A stretch of DNA of 64,000 nucleotides from Blepharisma stoltei (Eukaryota > Ciliophora > Heterotrichea > Heterotrichida > Blepharismidae), in the NCBI GenBank assembly GCA_914767885.1, contig CAJZBQ010000053.1, positions 1,152,501 through 1,216,500 on the forward strand, given 5' to 3'. Under the pieces are notes generated by a model, which was not told the DNA's origin, made no database searches, and saw only the letters and a program-made list of their open reading frames with translations. Position numbers and translations under genes: made by a program. Shown here one piece after another: positions 31,541 to 43,015 of the stretch (within the stretch, counting starts at the first letter, position 1; each line of letters begins with the position of its first letter).

Positions 31541-33712
31541 TTAACTATTAGTCTGCCTAAATTTATTATCAAAAAATTCTAGACATACAAGTTCCCAATT
31601 TTCATAATGCGATATCACAAGCTTCTCACAAATTTCGCTATCCAAGATTATATAATCTTGTTTTTTAGTTTCTGGATCATAAATATCAACAGTAGGCATG
31701 ATGAACTGGCAATTATAAGTAGTCCCATCAATCATGACGTCTGCTTTGCAAGGCTCAAGTTTATTATCATTATTCCCTAAAAACTCAAAGCTATCTATTA
31801 CGAGCTTCAGTTTCCAAACTTTTTTCTTCCTTACCTCTAAGCTTGAAATTTTACACCCAATCACTAAATTTTCTAACTCCACCCTCCGTGAGCGAACAAA
31901 AAAATTTTACTCGCTCATGGAGTGGGCTAATAATTTTTTTTAAAAATTTATATATAAATTTTATAGAATTTTTTTTTTCAAAATTTAAAAATTGAGAAGC
32001 AAAAATTAATTTATTTTTGCGAAATTTATATTTTAAAGCACTAGCTGTTTAAATTTAATAATCAGAGATTTCGTTATAATAATTATCATTTATATATCAA
32101 ATTTTTTTTCGTTTTTGTTCGCTCACGGAGGATGGGTTTTTGGGAAGAAAAATAGGGATTTTTCTCATGGTTTTGTTCAATCACGGAGGGAGAGTAAAAA
32201 TTTTTCTCTATTTTTCTCAAAAAGTGCAAGAAGTGAAGCGATATCTTCAATTTTGTATGAATATTTAGCTTCAATTTCATTATTTTTCAATATAACTTCA
32301 GGCGCATTTAATGATAAAATCACTGTTTTTTCGTTTTGAACTGTATTAGCTTTAAGGGAGCTTGTATCCGTCCCTGATCTTCTTGCGCGAAGAGATTTTT
32401 CTTCTAATTCATGTAGCTTGAAATAATTCAATCATTTTTCGTTTCATTCGTTAAAATTGGCTTCAATCATTTGCTTTAAAAGACCAAGAGGGATTGGACG
32501 AATAGCACTGACGCCAACTGCATATACTTCAACAGTTGGTAGGCTTATTTTCCAAATGTGGCCTGTTTGCTTTGTTTTTATTATTACTGGGGTTTTATGA
32601 TAATCCCAACTGTTTCTCTCTTCCTCAGAAAATCACAGATTTAGCTGTTTTTCAGTATCTTTTGTATTTTCTGGATAATAAATGCTTGATTTCACAGGGG
32701 AATCAGGAGATAGCTTATCATCTATAGATTTTATTATTTTTTTGCACGCCGCTAATGCATTTGATCCTTCCCAACACATAATAACAGCTGGGCCTTCAAT
32801 TAACTCTTCAACTATTTTTTTATAATTTTCGTTTTGGCTTAAATCTTTATAAAACTCTTCTACAAGTTCTTTGCTCGGTTTTATTATTTTATTCGCTTTT
32901 ATACTTAGTCCAGCAGATTCTAGCTTTTTAATTGTCTGTCCTATAACTCTCCTTTTAACAGCATTTGGCTTTAATAGTAGAAATGCTCTTTGAAAGTCTG
33001 AGTGAAACAGAATTTGTGAATATTTCTCAGAAATTTCTGCGAATGATGTGGAGTAATTTTCTTTTTTCATAAAAGTTAGCTGATTATTTCCTATAAAAAC
33101 ACTAATTGTGACGTTGGTGATGATATCAAGATCGGTTCCAAAGACTACATGCTTCAGTAAAGAAAGAGGGAGTTTTAAATCAAAATCAACCCCCTCAACA
33201 TTAATTATAGCTGAATTCAGCTTTAATATTATTCCTGGTATTTCATAAGTCAGACAAGAATTTTCTGCTATGTTATGCGCTTCTATTTGTTCCTCAAAAA
33301 TCTGAATATTTGGTATCGATATAGGAGTTCTCCTTGCTGAGTCTTCACTTTCCAGATAATTCGTTTCAGTAGGAATATTAAGCTTTGGAATCACAACTTC
33401 TTCTACTTTATTTTTTTCCTGATCATCTTCAAGCTTTTTGTCTTCTTGTTTTGTATTTTCCAGATTTTTTAATGCTTTGAACTCTTCTTCAATTTCTTTA
33501 TCTTCATTTTCCCTAAGCTGGTTGAGGTTGTTAACAGCATATATATAAAATGACGATGACGTCTGACGGCCCTCTTGTGTGACGGTAACCCATGTATATC
33601 CGGGAATGGTTTTTAGAGTCGGGAGTTTGTCCAAAATATCTGCTGTCCTGTAGTGAGGGACTTAAGCACAAATCTGCTGGATTGTGGCCTGATCAAATAG
33701 GCAGTTACTCAT
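31541..33712 (-). CDS. NDK-domain-like protein with degenerate active site
   Basis: Removing 31876-32196 gives 1851 nt. Centrally (about residues 230-345) is a nucleoside diphosphate kinase-like domain: FLLLKPNAVKRRVIGQTIKK, GPAVIMCWEGSNALAACKKI. The catalytic His region of NDKs (NIIHGSDS) reads SSIYYPENT, so the phospho-accepting His appears to be missing. The N-terminal half is acidic and coiled. The best start (MSNCLFDQATIQQ, 33712) is followed 16 codons later by an in-frame TAA at 33662-33664 that no 15-nt intron or TA excision removes. Either the true N-terminus lies elsewhere (perhaps beyond the element at 33713-34077) or the copy is damaged. Confidence 0.65.
31876..32196 (-). mobile_element. 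Family A MITE/IES (321 bp)
   Basis: TA-bounded, with family A ends (CTCCGTGAGCGAACAAAA) and a shortened core. Excision restores …KNREKFL/ENLVIGCK…. Confidence 0.9.
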
Positions 33713-34077
33713 AATTTTTTTTGCTATAGCATCTGAGCCAGCGGACATGCTCGAAATGGAGTAAAGTGGATTGCCTTATCAAGCTGAAAGAGTGGTCTGC
33801 CCCGAATCGCAGGAGCGGTTGAATTTTCTTCAGGATTGACTTTGAAAAAGGAAGGCAGGCATGACAACAAGGCAGCCTCTCCGGCTCAAAGAGAGTGATA
33901 CCGGCCAAGGGTGATAGGCTAGTCAAAGGGACTAAGTTGGAAATTCTTTAATCCAATAGGGCAATAGCACTATCGATAAGCCAGGGATTCCAACCTGGGC
34001 TTAGAGTTGCCAACCCAATTCGACTGTGCGGCCAGGCAGCTAGTGCCGCGCAGAATGCCACCAAAGAGAAGTGGACT
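33713..34077 (-). mobile_element. Possible tRNA-derived SINE
   Basis: A GC-richer block between two genes. On the minus strand it has a T-arm-like hairpin (CCAGGTTGGAATCCCTGG) resembling a Pol III B box. Candidate degenerate target duplications are TTAGAGTCCACT and TTAAGTCCCTCACT. No clear tail. Assignment is tentative. Confidence 0.35.
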
Positions 34078-34686
34078 CTAAATACCCATCGAATAATCTA
34101 ATCTAAGTTCATTAACAGCAATTTCTTTATTTTTAAATTTTTCTACTGTCGTTATAACTGGGTGAAAGTTTTCTGGCTTCTCAATCACCAGTTCAGATTC
34201 TTGATTTTCTGCAATTTCTTCAATTAGATGTGCATCTTTATAGAACTCTATTGGGTTTTCACTTTTTGTTGTATCCGCTCCAATAGATTTATAGTCAACG
34301 ATATCAGACCTATTGCTGTATCCTGACAATTCAAGCGAAAATGCTTGCTTTTCTTTTTCTTGAATTTCAGTTGTTTTCGAAAGTCTGCTGGTATAGTGTT
34401 TCCGAGTTAACGGAGGCAAGTTTTTTGGCTTGCGGATTCTTCCTAATATTTGCCGCTCATGAAGAGAAGTAAAAATAACTGCAGGCTGACTGTAAAGCCT
34501 AGTAAAACTCATTACATTATCTCCTCGATTTTGGTTTTTATTGGTATTATCATTCGAAGTTTTAAAAGATTTAGCTCTTAGCCTTTCTTGATCTCTTGAA
34601 ATCAATCTGCGGAAAGGAGCTGTTGATTGAAATGGCGAATACAGTTGTAATGGGACTAATCGTGTTGGTTTCGAGTATTGCTCCAT
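34078..34686 (-). CDS. Hypothetical basic protein
   Basis: 202 residues in one exon, ending TAG. Arg/Lys-rich N-terminal half (RRLISRDQERLRAKSFK) and acidic C-terminal half (IAENQESELVIEKPENF). No domain recognised. It might be the N-terminal part of the downstream NDK-like gene, separated by the SINE-like block, but no clean join was found. Confidence 0.55.
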   Translation of the reverse strand: MEQYSKPTRLVPLQLYSPFQSTAPFRRLISRDQERLRAKSFKTSNDNTNKNQNRGDNVMSFTRLYSQPAVIFTSLHERQILGRIRKPKNLPPLTRKHYTSRLSKTTEIQEKEKQAFSLELSGYSNRSDIVDYKSIGADTTKSENPIEFYKDAHLIEEIAENQESELVIEKPENFHPVITTVEKFKNKEIAVNELRLDYSMGI

Positions 34687-34827
34687 TTATATATAAGATT
34701 TAACATGATTTATTTTTATTTTTTCCTTTTCAATATAGGTAAAAAGTTATAGGACACTGATTACTCAATTTTAAGCTGTATTTTATTATCAGTTTTATTA
34801 CAAATACAGTTTATTTTGAAAAATAAG

Positions 34828-36027
34828 TTAATAAAATTGGGTTTTAGTTGGAAGAATAAGTGGCTTCACCTGCATGTCCTCCTGCTCCATTACAGAGGAA
34901 CTTTGAAAATGCTGCACAAGGTTTTGTCTTCCTTGAATTCGCGCATAAGCTAATGCGCAGATCTTTTCACTATTGAATCTTTCCCATCTTTTCCCATTAA
35001 ATTGATTACAAACCAGCGGAATGATTTGTGGATTCAAGAAATTAATGAAAGCATAGCCCACATTGCAGTTATTCTAAATATAATTTACCTTGAAATCAAT
35101 TGGAAGGTAAAAAAAGTCATACGAGCATGGGAAATGTCGATCAATGGTATCAAGCAACATTTGCTGAGTGTACTTATTAGGGATGTTTTTAATCATAATT
35201 GTCGTTCTTATATCTTCCCCTCTCTCAATGCTCTCTACATTTATTGTATAATATTCATTGTTTCTTTAATTTCTATCACATTTATAATTTAATTTCTATA
35301 TAAAATAATGCTAATTTATAAGATAAATTTACTTTAAAACAGCCTACATCTTTTCATCTTCGTCCATCATTTTTTTCCTCTGTTTTCTTCTCTCATCAAA
35401 TGGACTTTCCTTATTTGACCCTTCAGAGCTATAGGACGAAAAGTACATATAAGGGCTTGGCTCTGTTGACTCTGAGCTTACACTGCTATCGAAATCCTGC
35501 TTGTAGTTTAAAGGGTTGTCATGAAACTCGTTTTCAAAAAACTTTTCAGGCTCAGTTTCGATTGGATTTGTAAGTTCAGAATAGGCTCTTCTGGCACATC
35601 TGACGTCAAAATAGTGGAGAAGTACATAAGTGCCGACAATTTGGGTGTACATGATATCTCCAAACGATTGAAACAGGTAAAGCCTTTCAAGATAAGTAGG
35701 ATGAGGGATAACCAAATAGTCAGCATTAGTTGGGTCTGAATTAGGTGCAACGAATTTGACTTCACATTTAGGCTGGAGGGCAAATTTAGCTTTGCAAGCG
35801 TCTCGGATATCAAAATACGACACTGAGAGAATCCCGTGCTTCTTCTTACCTAAGTCTATAGATTGGAGATCTCCAAATGCTTGGAGGTCGGGCAATAGTG
35901 CTTCTGGGGAGTCAAGTCCGACAATTTCCAAGACCCGTGATGGGGTTTCAGGCTCAAGCTCACATGTAGTAATTTTCTCAAAGATCCTGAGCCTGCGCCT
36001 TTTAGTTAGACATGTGTGATTGGACAT
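34828..36027 (-). CDS. Mei2-like RNA-binding protein
   Basis: The N-terminal half has two RRM-like segments ([20 protein letters not shown]…[17 protein letters not shown] and a second with [19 protein letters not shown]). The C-terminal RRM is the Mei2 type: [20 protein letters not shown], then FFYLPIDFK, joined by a 15-nt intron to [16 protein letters not shown] 96-bp IES (35250-35345) separates the halves. Mei2 proteins bind RNA and switch cells into meiosis in yeast and plants; a role in conjugation is speculation. About 362 residues. Confidence 0.87.
35074..35088 (-). other. 15-nt spliceosomal intron in the Mei2-like gene
   Basis: Minus-strand sequence GTAAATTATATTTAG. It contains a stop, and removal restores the RRM. 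Confidence 0.9.
35250..35345. other. Short IES, about 96 bp, in the Mei2-like gene
   Basis: AT-rich, TA-bounded. Removal joins …[17 protein letters not shown]… in frame. An alternative right TA three bases away gives 93 bp. Confidence 0.65.
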
Positions 36028-36983
36028 ATATAAGGAAAGAATTATGAAAATGTTGAGCGGTTTGAGAACTGATTAAATTTATTTTATGGTGATTTATATG
36101 AATGATTGTAGTTATATTTAAAATTTTATAGTGATTATCTTACTCCCCCCTATCCTTGATCGAACGATTGACTGTAAAAATTCCTAAAAATTGGGAAAAT
36201 TAACCCCCATCCTTGATCGAACGATTTTCATATCATGCAAATTTATATATATATATAAAAATATATTAGTTATCAGAAGCTTGGGAAGATGTACATAATG
36301 AAGTTGTTTTCAGAGACTTTGAGACGACAAAAAGCTATGAAATCAACCATTCGAAGTGATTTAGTCATCAACCTAGGCTTGAAAAACTTAATAATCTAAA
36401 AAAATAGAGATTCTTTAAAATTAAAAAAAAAAAAATTTTTAATTCAATAAGGAACAAATTAAAATTTATAAAGTTTGAAGGGGTAACTAATAAATCAAAA
36501 TATTAAAAATTGGTATTTTTATGAAATTAATTCAAATTTTTGCTGTAAAAATAATTATTAAATACTCTTAACCCTCTTATTTAAAAGTAAATAAAAAAAT
36601 ATATATATTTTATTTTTTATATATAAAATTTTTTTTTTCCCATCCTTGATCGAACGATGGTGAGCCGTTCGATCAAGGATGGGGGATTTAGGTAAAATGG
36701 TATAGAGAATAATAAAGAACAGAATATCTTTTTTAAACGCAAAAAATTACCGCTTTATATTTCAATTTGGGGTATTACTTAAAAGTGATTTGAATTAGGG
36801 ACAGTAATAATTTTTATTAGTAAAATAATTTCTTATATCAGATTTGATATTTTTAAATAAATTTCATTATAGAAAAGGTTAAAGCTTTAATTTTCCAATA
36901 TTTCTAGAACTGGTCATTGAATTTTGAATTTTTATTAAAATGGCTTGACAGAAATCATATTTATTTTTACATAATCACTTATG
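36028..36983. other. Intergenic region holding a family B MITE
   Basis: Outside the element at 36143-36690 I see only AT-rich sequence. Confidence 0.5.
36143..36690. mobile_element. Family B MITE (548 bp), intergenic
   Basis: TA-bounded. CATCCTTGATCGAACGAT or a close variant marks both ends in outer and inner copies, and the interior closely matches the element at 6548-7105. No coding capacity. Confidence 0.92.
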
Positions 36984-38408
36984 TTACGCCTCTTTCGGCA
37001 GATCTATCATTTGTGCTAAATTTTCCATTTGTTTATACATTCTGTTCATTCTTTGTTCTAGGTTTTTTACTGACGTATTGATGTCCAAAATTGCTTGCTC
37101 TCTATATGTATTCAGCTCAGTTAATTTTTCTTTTTTTCGTTTAAATGCAAGTAATTGCTGCCTGAGATGAAGATAAGCAATAATTGTGTGTGGGTGGTCT
37201 GGGCCTCTTTTTCTTTTAGATACATAATAGTTCATGCCTTTTTGGATTGTTTTTGCAGCTGCAGTCGTCTTTAAAATGCTTAAAAACGCTTTACTTTGGT
37301 TATTATTGAGTGTGATTTGCCCATCAACTGCTACAATAATGGTTGAAAAAATTAAGGCGCCGAGTAAAAATCCAAGCACACAGATCATTCTGCCAAAGAA
37401 ACTTATAGGATAAAAATCACCATAGCCTATAGTTGCCATTGTTGTAAACATAAGCCACAGCGCATTTAAAGGATTTTGGTAATCTTGTCCTGATAAATCA
37501 ATTAATGGTCTTTCAAAAATTCTGACTAAGCTTCCTAATATAAAAATTGTTGGAATTCCTATCACATATGCAACCATATAAAGTGGATGCTGCTTCAATA
37601 TGCACTTGAAGGAAAACCTGACATTTGCTTTTACATTATTTCTTTCACAATATCGTCTTGCTAAATGATCTTCATATGGGGCAAAATTAGCTAAGGCTCT
37701 TAATAAGAAGATAAACCTGCCAAACATAATCACATAAAATATCTCGGATAAAGTATAATATTTTCTATAAATAATAAGGCTAGCTTTAGTTTGTAGACGG
37801 ATAGGCTATTTTAAGAAAATTAGTATATAGCAAACGGTCAAAGTTTCATATTGCCACCTGAATGGCATTGGAATTCCTGCATGCATAAAAGGATAAGGAA
37901 AAACCAAAAGCATAATAATTTCTAAAATCCTGACAATATTAAACGTACTTTTTTTCTTCAGTGGCTTCCTTCTCTTAATCACATTTAAACTAGCCTCAGC
38001 TTCATGCAAATATTTATCCCACAACGCCTTTTTTTGGTCTCTTAGTATAAGAAAGAACAGAGACATCGCTGTAGTAGTTGTAGTAATATAACGGAAAAGC
38101 TCATCGTCTGTTCCCTCAGCACAATTTCAATGGTTTCGGTCTAGAGAATAGTTAAACTCATAATCCAGTGTTGCAGAAACAATTCCTGCAATTGCGAAAA
38201 CAGCTGACAAAAATTCACATAAGCTCCAATTATCAAAAAGCTGCTCAGAGCGGGTGATTTTGTTTATTTTTCGCCTAGAAATAGCGTTTTCTGCCAAATC
38301 AGTCATATTACTGGAAAAATAATTAATATAGAAATTAGAGACTTTTGGTATAAAAAACAATTCCTTTGCAGTAGCAAAGCTAGTAGAAAAAATATCAAAA
38401 AAGTTCAT
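36984..38408 (-). CDS. SK-type Ca2+-activated K+ channel subunit
   Basis: Six hydrophobic segments, a pore helix with the K+ selectivity signature TMATIGYGD, then a basic helical region after S6 (TTAAAKTIQKGMNYYVSKRK) like the calmodulin-binding domain of SK channels, then a coiled coil. IES 37749-37811 carries an in-frame TAG and interrupts S3; removal gives CYILIFL/SEIFYVIMFGRFIF. A TGA at 38126 is Trp. I start at ATG 38408 because an upstream ATG (38447) would lie 4 bp from the divergent CDPK start. It acts at the membrane in Ca2+-dependent excitability. Confidence 0.87.
37749..37811. other. Short IES, about 63 bp, in the K+ channel
   Basis: TA-bounded stretch with an in-frame TAG. The insertion is otherwise in phase, so it would read through apart from the stop. 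Removal restores a proper S3 helix. Confidence 0.72.
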
Positions 38409-38450
38409 CTTATTTATGTCCAATCCAGTAATTAAATAAAGCTTCATATC

Positions 38451-40680
38451 ATGGGGAATTGTTTCAAAAAAGAGAAACCTGTTAAGACTGACACAACTCC
38501 AAGGAAAAGAAGTAGAAGAATGACACCTATGCTAGATACAATAATCCACAAAAGCTCAATCCACCCCAGCATTATTACAATGAATGTCAAAGATTTCTGA
38601 AAGATTCATGAAATTATTGGAAAAGGGCATTTCGGTGCTGTTTATAGGGGAACACCTGTGGACAATTTATACAAAAACTATGCAATAAAATCGATCCCTA
38701 AAAAAATGTTCAGAAAAGATAATAGAATACGATACCTAAAAGGGGAGCTTGAGACTTTACAAATGTTAGACCACCCTAATATCATTAAACTTTACCAAAG
38801 CTATGAGGATTCTAGTTCATTATACTTAGCCCTTCCTTTTAAAAAATTATATTAATTTTATATGCCTTTCAATAAAAAAATTGCTATTATTTTTTGTAAA
38901 AAAAAGATAGTAACAGAATATTGCTCAGGAGGCAAACTTTTAGACAAAATAATAACCCGCCGGGTATTTTCAGAAAAAGAAGCTGCATCTATTATTTTAA
39001 AAATTTTAAAGACAATTTTTTATCTCCACGCAAATAACATATCTCACAGGGACATAAAGCCGGATAATTTCCTATTTGAGAATAATAGTGAAAAAGCTGA
39101 ACTGAAACTGATTGACTTCGGACTGTCTAAAATTTGCGGATCTGAAGCTAGGATTAGTTCTGTGGTTGGAACACCACAATATGTTGCACCTGAAGTGCTA
39201 GAAGGAAATTATGACAGTAAATGCGATTTATGAAGCTTAGGTGCAATAATGTATCTTATGCTGACAGGCAAAATGGCAATGGACGTCAGAAGTCCTGCTG
39301 AGGCATTCGTCGCATTGAAAACTAAAGAAGTCAGAACACAAGGGCCTGATATTGACATGATCAGTGCGTCTGGAAAAGATCTGCTTTGAAAGTTGTTGAA
39401 AAAAAATCCTAGGGAAAGAATTGATGCAAGGGATGCCCTTGAGCACAAGTGGTTTACAGAGCAGAAAGAGAAAAAATCAATTGGCATTGACCCAGAAATA
39501 TTTCATTGTTTGAAAAAGTATAAGTACACTAGTTTATTAAAAAAAGATGCAATGGATATCATTGTGAAAGATTTGACTTATGCAGAAATCTGCGATTTAA
39601 CTCGTTCCTCCGTTATGAACAAAAAAAATCTTGTTCGCTTACGGAGGGATTAATTTTTTAAAAAAAAAAATATATTTATACATTTTATAGAATTTTTTTT
39701 CGAAATTTAAAAAAAATCCCATTTCGCAAAAATTTGAAAGTAAATATTAATTAAATTTGTAAAATTTATGTTTTAAAAAACAATTTGTTTAAAATTAAAC
39801 AGAATTACCTCGACATTTCATTATAGTAATTATCACACTTATATATCAAAATTTTTTCTATTAAAAAAATTTTTGTTCGCTCACGGAGGGCAGGTTTTTT
39901 TGGGCAAAAAAATAGGGATTTTTCCAATGATTTTGTTCGCTCACGAAGGGGGAATAAGAAAAGCTTTTGTGCAGATTGATAAATCAAATCTGGGAGTAAT
40001 AAATATTGATGACCTATCCACAGCTGCAAAAAAGGCAAAATATAAGCTTAAAGATAACGATATCATGAGCATATTTGCCAATGTAGGCTCAGAAACTAAT
40101 TTAACTATCAAATATTCAGAATTTTTGGCAGCCACTTTAAGCTATAAGAATGTAATTTTAAGTTTAAGTTTAACGAATTACTCTCGCATATCACCATCAG
40201 TCTTCTTTTACTTGAGGGTCCAAGCTACATTAATAGCTCTGAGCAACAATATGTGGACAGGCCTAACCGTCGAACCGTTAAAATTTTATAAACCCATTAA
40301 GACTTCTCTAGTCATTGCTAGCCTCAGCACTGACCTCTTCTCTTTAAGCCGAGACTCTCAAGAAGCTTGACTTCTCTCACTAAGCTCGGTGGTAGAACTA
40401 TTACCTAGTTAACAGGAGTTAGGACCTATCCCTAACTAATATTTTTAATATTGTGAAGAATGCAATAAACGAGAAGCTGCTTCGGGAAACTTTTAGTGCT
40501 TTTGATATCAATGAATGTGGATTTATCAATGAAGCAAATTTTATTGAAGCTTTAAAGAGGAGAGGCAATAATGTAGACCCAGAAAAAGTAAAATCCATGA
40601 TAAAAGATCTTGGGAAAACAAATCCTGGGTTTATCACTTTTGAAGAATTTAAAGCAGAAATCGTTGACAAAGATGAGTAA
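38451..40680 (+). CDS. Calcium-dependent protein kinase (CDPK)
   Basis: Removing 38829-38909, 39600-39956 and 40153-40462 leaves 1482 nt, 493 residues. MGNC at the start fits myristoylation/palmitoylation. Kinase motifs: GKGHFGAVYRG, AIKSI, SHRDIKPDNFLFE, LIDFGLSKICGS, GTPQYVAPEV. After the catalytic domain come the autoinhibitory linker (LTYAEICDL/RKAFVQID) and EF-hands, of which DINECGFINEANF is the clearest; the others are degenerate. TGA is Trp at DFWKIHE, CDLWSLG and DLLWKLL. Divergent from the K+ channel over only about 42 bp. Confidence 0.94.
38829..38909. other. Short IES, 81 bp, in the CDPK
   Basis: TA-bounded, AT-rich, with stops. Removal yields SSLYL/VTEYCSGGKL, the conserved hinge of the kinase fold, so both borders are well supported. 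Confidence 0.88.
39600..39956 (-). mobile_element. Family A MITE/IES (357 bp) in the CDPK
   Basis: TA-bounded, with partly eroded ends (left CTCCGTTATGAAC, right TTCGCTCACGAAGGGGG). Excision restores …YAEICDL/RKAFVQIDK…. Confidence 0.91.
40153..40462 (-). mobile_element. SINE-like retroelement S2, reversed, in the CDPK
   Basis: The repeat tail is at the left (TTTTAAGTTTAAGTTTAA), so the element lies on the minus strand. It shares AACGGTTCGACGGTTAGGCC and flanking blocks with the insert at 8793. The direct repeat is short (AAGAATG, with weaker flanking matches). Removal restores …SYKN/AINEKLLRETFSAFD…. Confidence 0.8.
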
Positions 40681-40851
40681 TCTGAAGAGCTAGCAGATTG
40701 AAGCATATTTTAAATATAAAATTTATAATAAATAGAGTTTCTAATATAAAAAATTTAACTATTTCTTATGTAAGTAGCTGTTTTTAGAGAAGTTTTTATT
40801 GGTTATAATGAGATTATGTTAGTTTTTTTGTATAATATTAGCTTCCAAAAA

Positions 40852-41919
40852 ATGTTTATTAAGAATCAACTATACCCACTTCCATGGGATGAACCGAAAA
40901 AGAAAATCCGAATAAAAACTTCGAAATATTTTCATGAAAAAGACCAACTATGAGGATCTTTGGAACATACATCACCAAAAATGTGAAAGTTTTATTTGAA
41001 GCAAAATTCTCCACAGAACATTGCAGAACCAAAAAGGCCAAATACAGCATCTTTTATTCCACAAAAATCGTTATCAGGTGATGATTTATTTCAAAAAATA
41101 AAAGAAAAAGAGACTTCTTTATCTTCTAAAAGGACATGTTCTACTTCTCAAACACCAAAAAGCAGTTATCTTGCAAATGGAAAAGCATTGACTTACAAAA
41201 ATCCGAATTCTAAAGTTTTGCATAAGAACTTGCAAGCTTTTGACCAATACAACGATTTACCATCAAATAAGCTAAAAATACTTTTAGATCCACGAATAGT
41301 TAAATTAGACGAAAAAGGAGTTAGATCAATTCAGAAAAAATTAGAAGAAGAACAAAAAGAAGAAGAAAAAAAAGAAAACTGGATCAAAGAAAACAGATAC
41401 AAAACCATAGCTACTTTTTTAAAAAAACAGCAGTATTCTAAAGATCTCCAAGAAAGATCAGGCTTACGATACATAAGATGTGGCCCAGAAAAATGCTCAC
41501 CTACTATAACAGACAGACTAGCTATCCTTTCAACCCCAAAATCTAAAAAACAAATAAAACCTGAAGATCTACTTGACGCTCGAGGGTTACTTACAATAGA
41601 CTACGAAGACGCCATCCGGGAGGTTTCAGGGTTTCCAAGAGCCTCAAAAACTTCCCAATTAGCTCTCCGAAAATCAGAAATTTTCCCAATCCCTCTCTCT
41701 TTACAACAAACTGACAGAATCTCCAGCAAAACCCCAAAATCAAAATCCACAACCCGCTCGTTTTCTGTGCATTCTAAAAAATGTGCCTTATCTCAAACAG
41801 AAATCAAAGAAGGCTTAAAAGACATCAACGACTTCCACAAAAAATTCGGCGAACTCAAAGGACGTGTCGGATTTCCACAAATCGACCTAGAAAAATATAA
41901 ATCGTGTAATAATCCCTAA
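40852..41919 (+). CDS. Hypothetical, disordered, Lys/Ser-rich protein
   Basis: 355 residues from ATG 40852 with two in-frame TGA (Trp) codons near the N-terminus (DQLWGSLEH, KMWKFY). Low complexity and charged, with a coiled segment EEEQKEEEKKENWIKENR at about residues 160-180. No domain recognised; cytoskeletal association is possible. Convergent with bS16m, 2 bp between stops. Confidence 0.65.
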
Positions 41920-41921
41920 GC

Positions 41922-42950
41922 TTATTTAAGCGCATTTAAAAAGAATGGATTGAGAATGGTGTGGTAAGCCCTAAATGGCTCTGGTTTAGGAGTTTTGCGA
42001 TGGAATTTCAACTCTTTAGGCTGTCTAGGTAGAATTCTTGCTCCCCACTCTCTTGCAGGCTTCAGCTCATTTCTGATATTAAATAGCTGGAATGGCATTT
42101 CGTCATATTCAGGGTTGCCAAACTCCGGCACAGGTGTGACAGTTTTTTTCAATGGTATAAACCCTTTTGCAGCAATCAGCTCTTTTTTGCTTCTTACTCT
42201 TTTAGGCAAGTTTTTAATGTCTTGTACATCAGCTTTTGTAAACGGCACTGCAATACTTTCATAAGTCGCAATAATTTTTTCAGCAACATCTACAGTGACC
42301 CCAATTTGTTCAGCAAGGTCTTTTGCATCGACCCTGGCGTTTTCGTCGTCACCTTCTTCTAATCCTGTAACAAAATTCATTAAAGCAGCTTTTTGGTCTG
42401 TGGTGCCGCTTGGATACGCTCTTTGGATTGCTTCTAAATAATTAGAGAACTTGTTAATGGCCTGTGTGAGATCTTTTTTAGCTTCTTCTGCTGCTTCAGA
42501 GTTTCCAAAAACAGCTCTGGCGTTGTCTTGTTGCATTTTTTTTGCTTCATCGATTTTTCGTTCTCTTTCTTCGATTTCGTCTATATATTGTATGTATCTG
42601 GGTCCAAATTCATGAGCACGAGGATGCATTTGCGGTGAGGTATAAGTTTTCTCTGGCTTTGGGTAAAGGGTGGAAATGCCCATTGGTGGAGGTCTTGGAG
42701 GGATAAATTCTGCCTTTGCCAAAAAGGCGATGACACCTTTGGTAGGCTGAGCTCCTATACTAAGCCAATATTTGATTCTGGGACGATTAATGAGAATTCT
42801 TCTTTCTAGCTCTCTGCGTCTTTCAGGAAACCAATAGCCTAAGCGCTCAATAGCAAAACCTTTAGGATTCCTTCTGTTTGAAGAAGCAATTAGCATTCAG
42901 TAGGGATTATTTCTCGTGCCTTTTCGTTGAAGTCTAATGCGAGCAGGCAT
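41922..42950 (-). CDS. mrps16: Mitochondrial ribosomal protein bS16m with long extension
   Basis: 342 residues; the start MPARIRLQRKGTRNNPYW uses TGA for Trp. Residues 1-80 match the S16 fold (GFAIERLGYWFPER, INRPRIKYWLSIGAQPTKGV). Bacterial S16 is about 80 residues, so some 250 residues of helical, charged C-terminal extension have been added, as is common in ciliate mitoribosomes. It is part of the small mitoribosomal subunit. Divergent from the 43016 gene across 65 bp. Confidence 0.87.
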
Positions 42951-43015
42951 ATTTTATATTTAGTGATAAAAATGAAGGCTTTTTTAACTTTAAAAGCTTT
43001 CATATTTCATAATTT

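Noticed and set aside
37801-37811. TAG read through as an amino acid in the K+ channel
   Set aside because: TAG ends other genes here (3081, 5818, 34078), and a 63-bp TA-bounded IES removes the stop and mends helix S3.
38409-38447. Longer N-terminus for the K+ channel from an ATG at 38447
   Set aside because: It would place the start 4 bp from the divergent CDPK ATG; the ATG at 38408 is more plausible.
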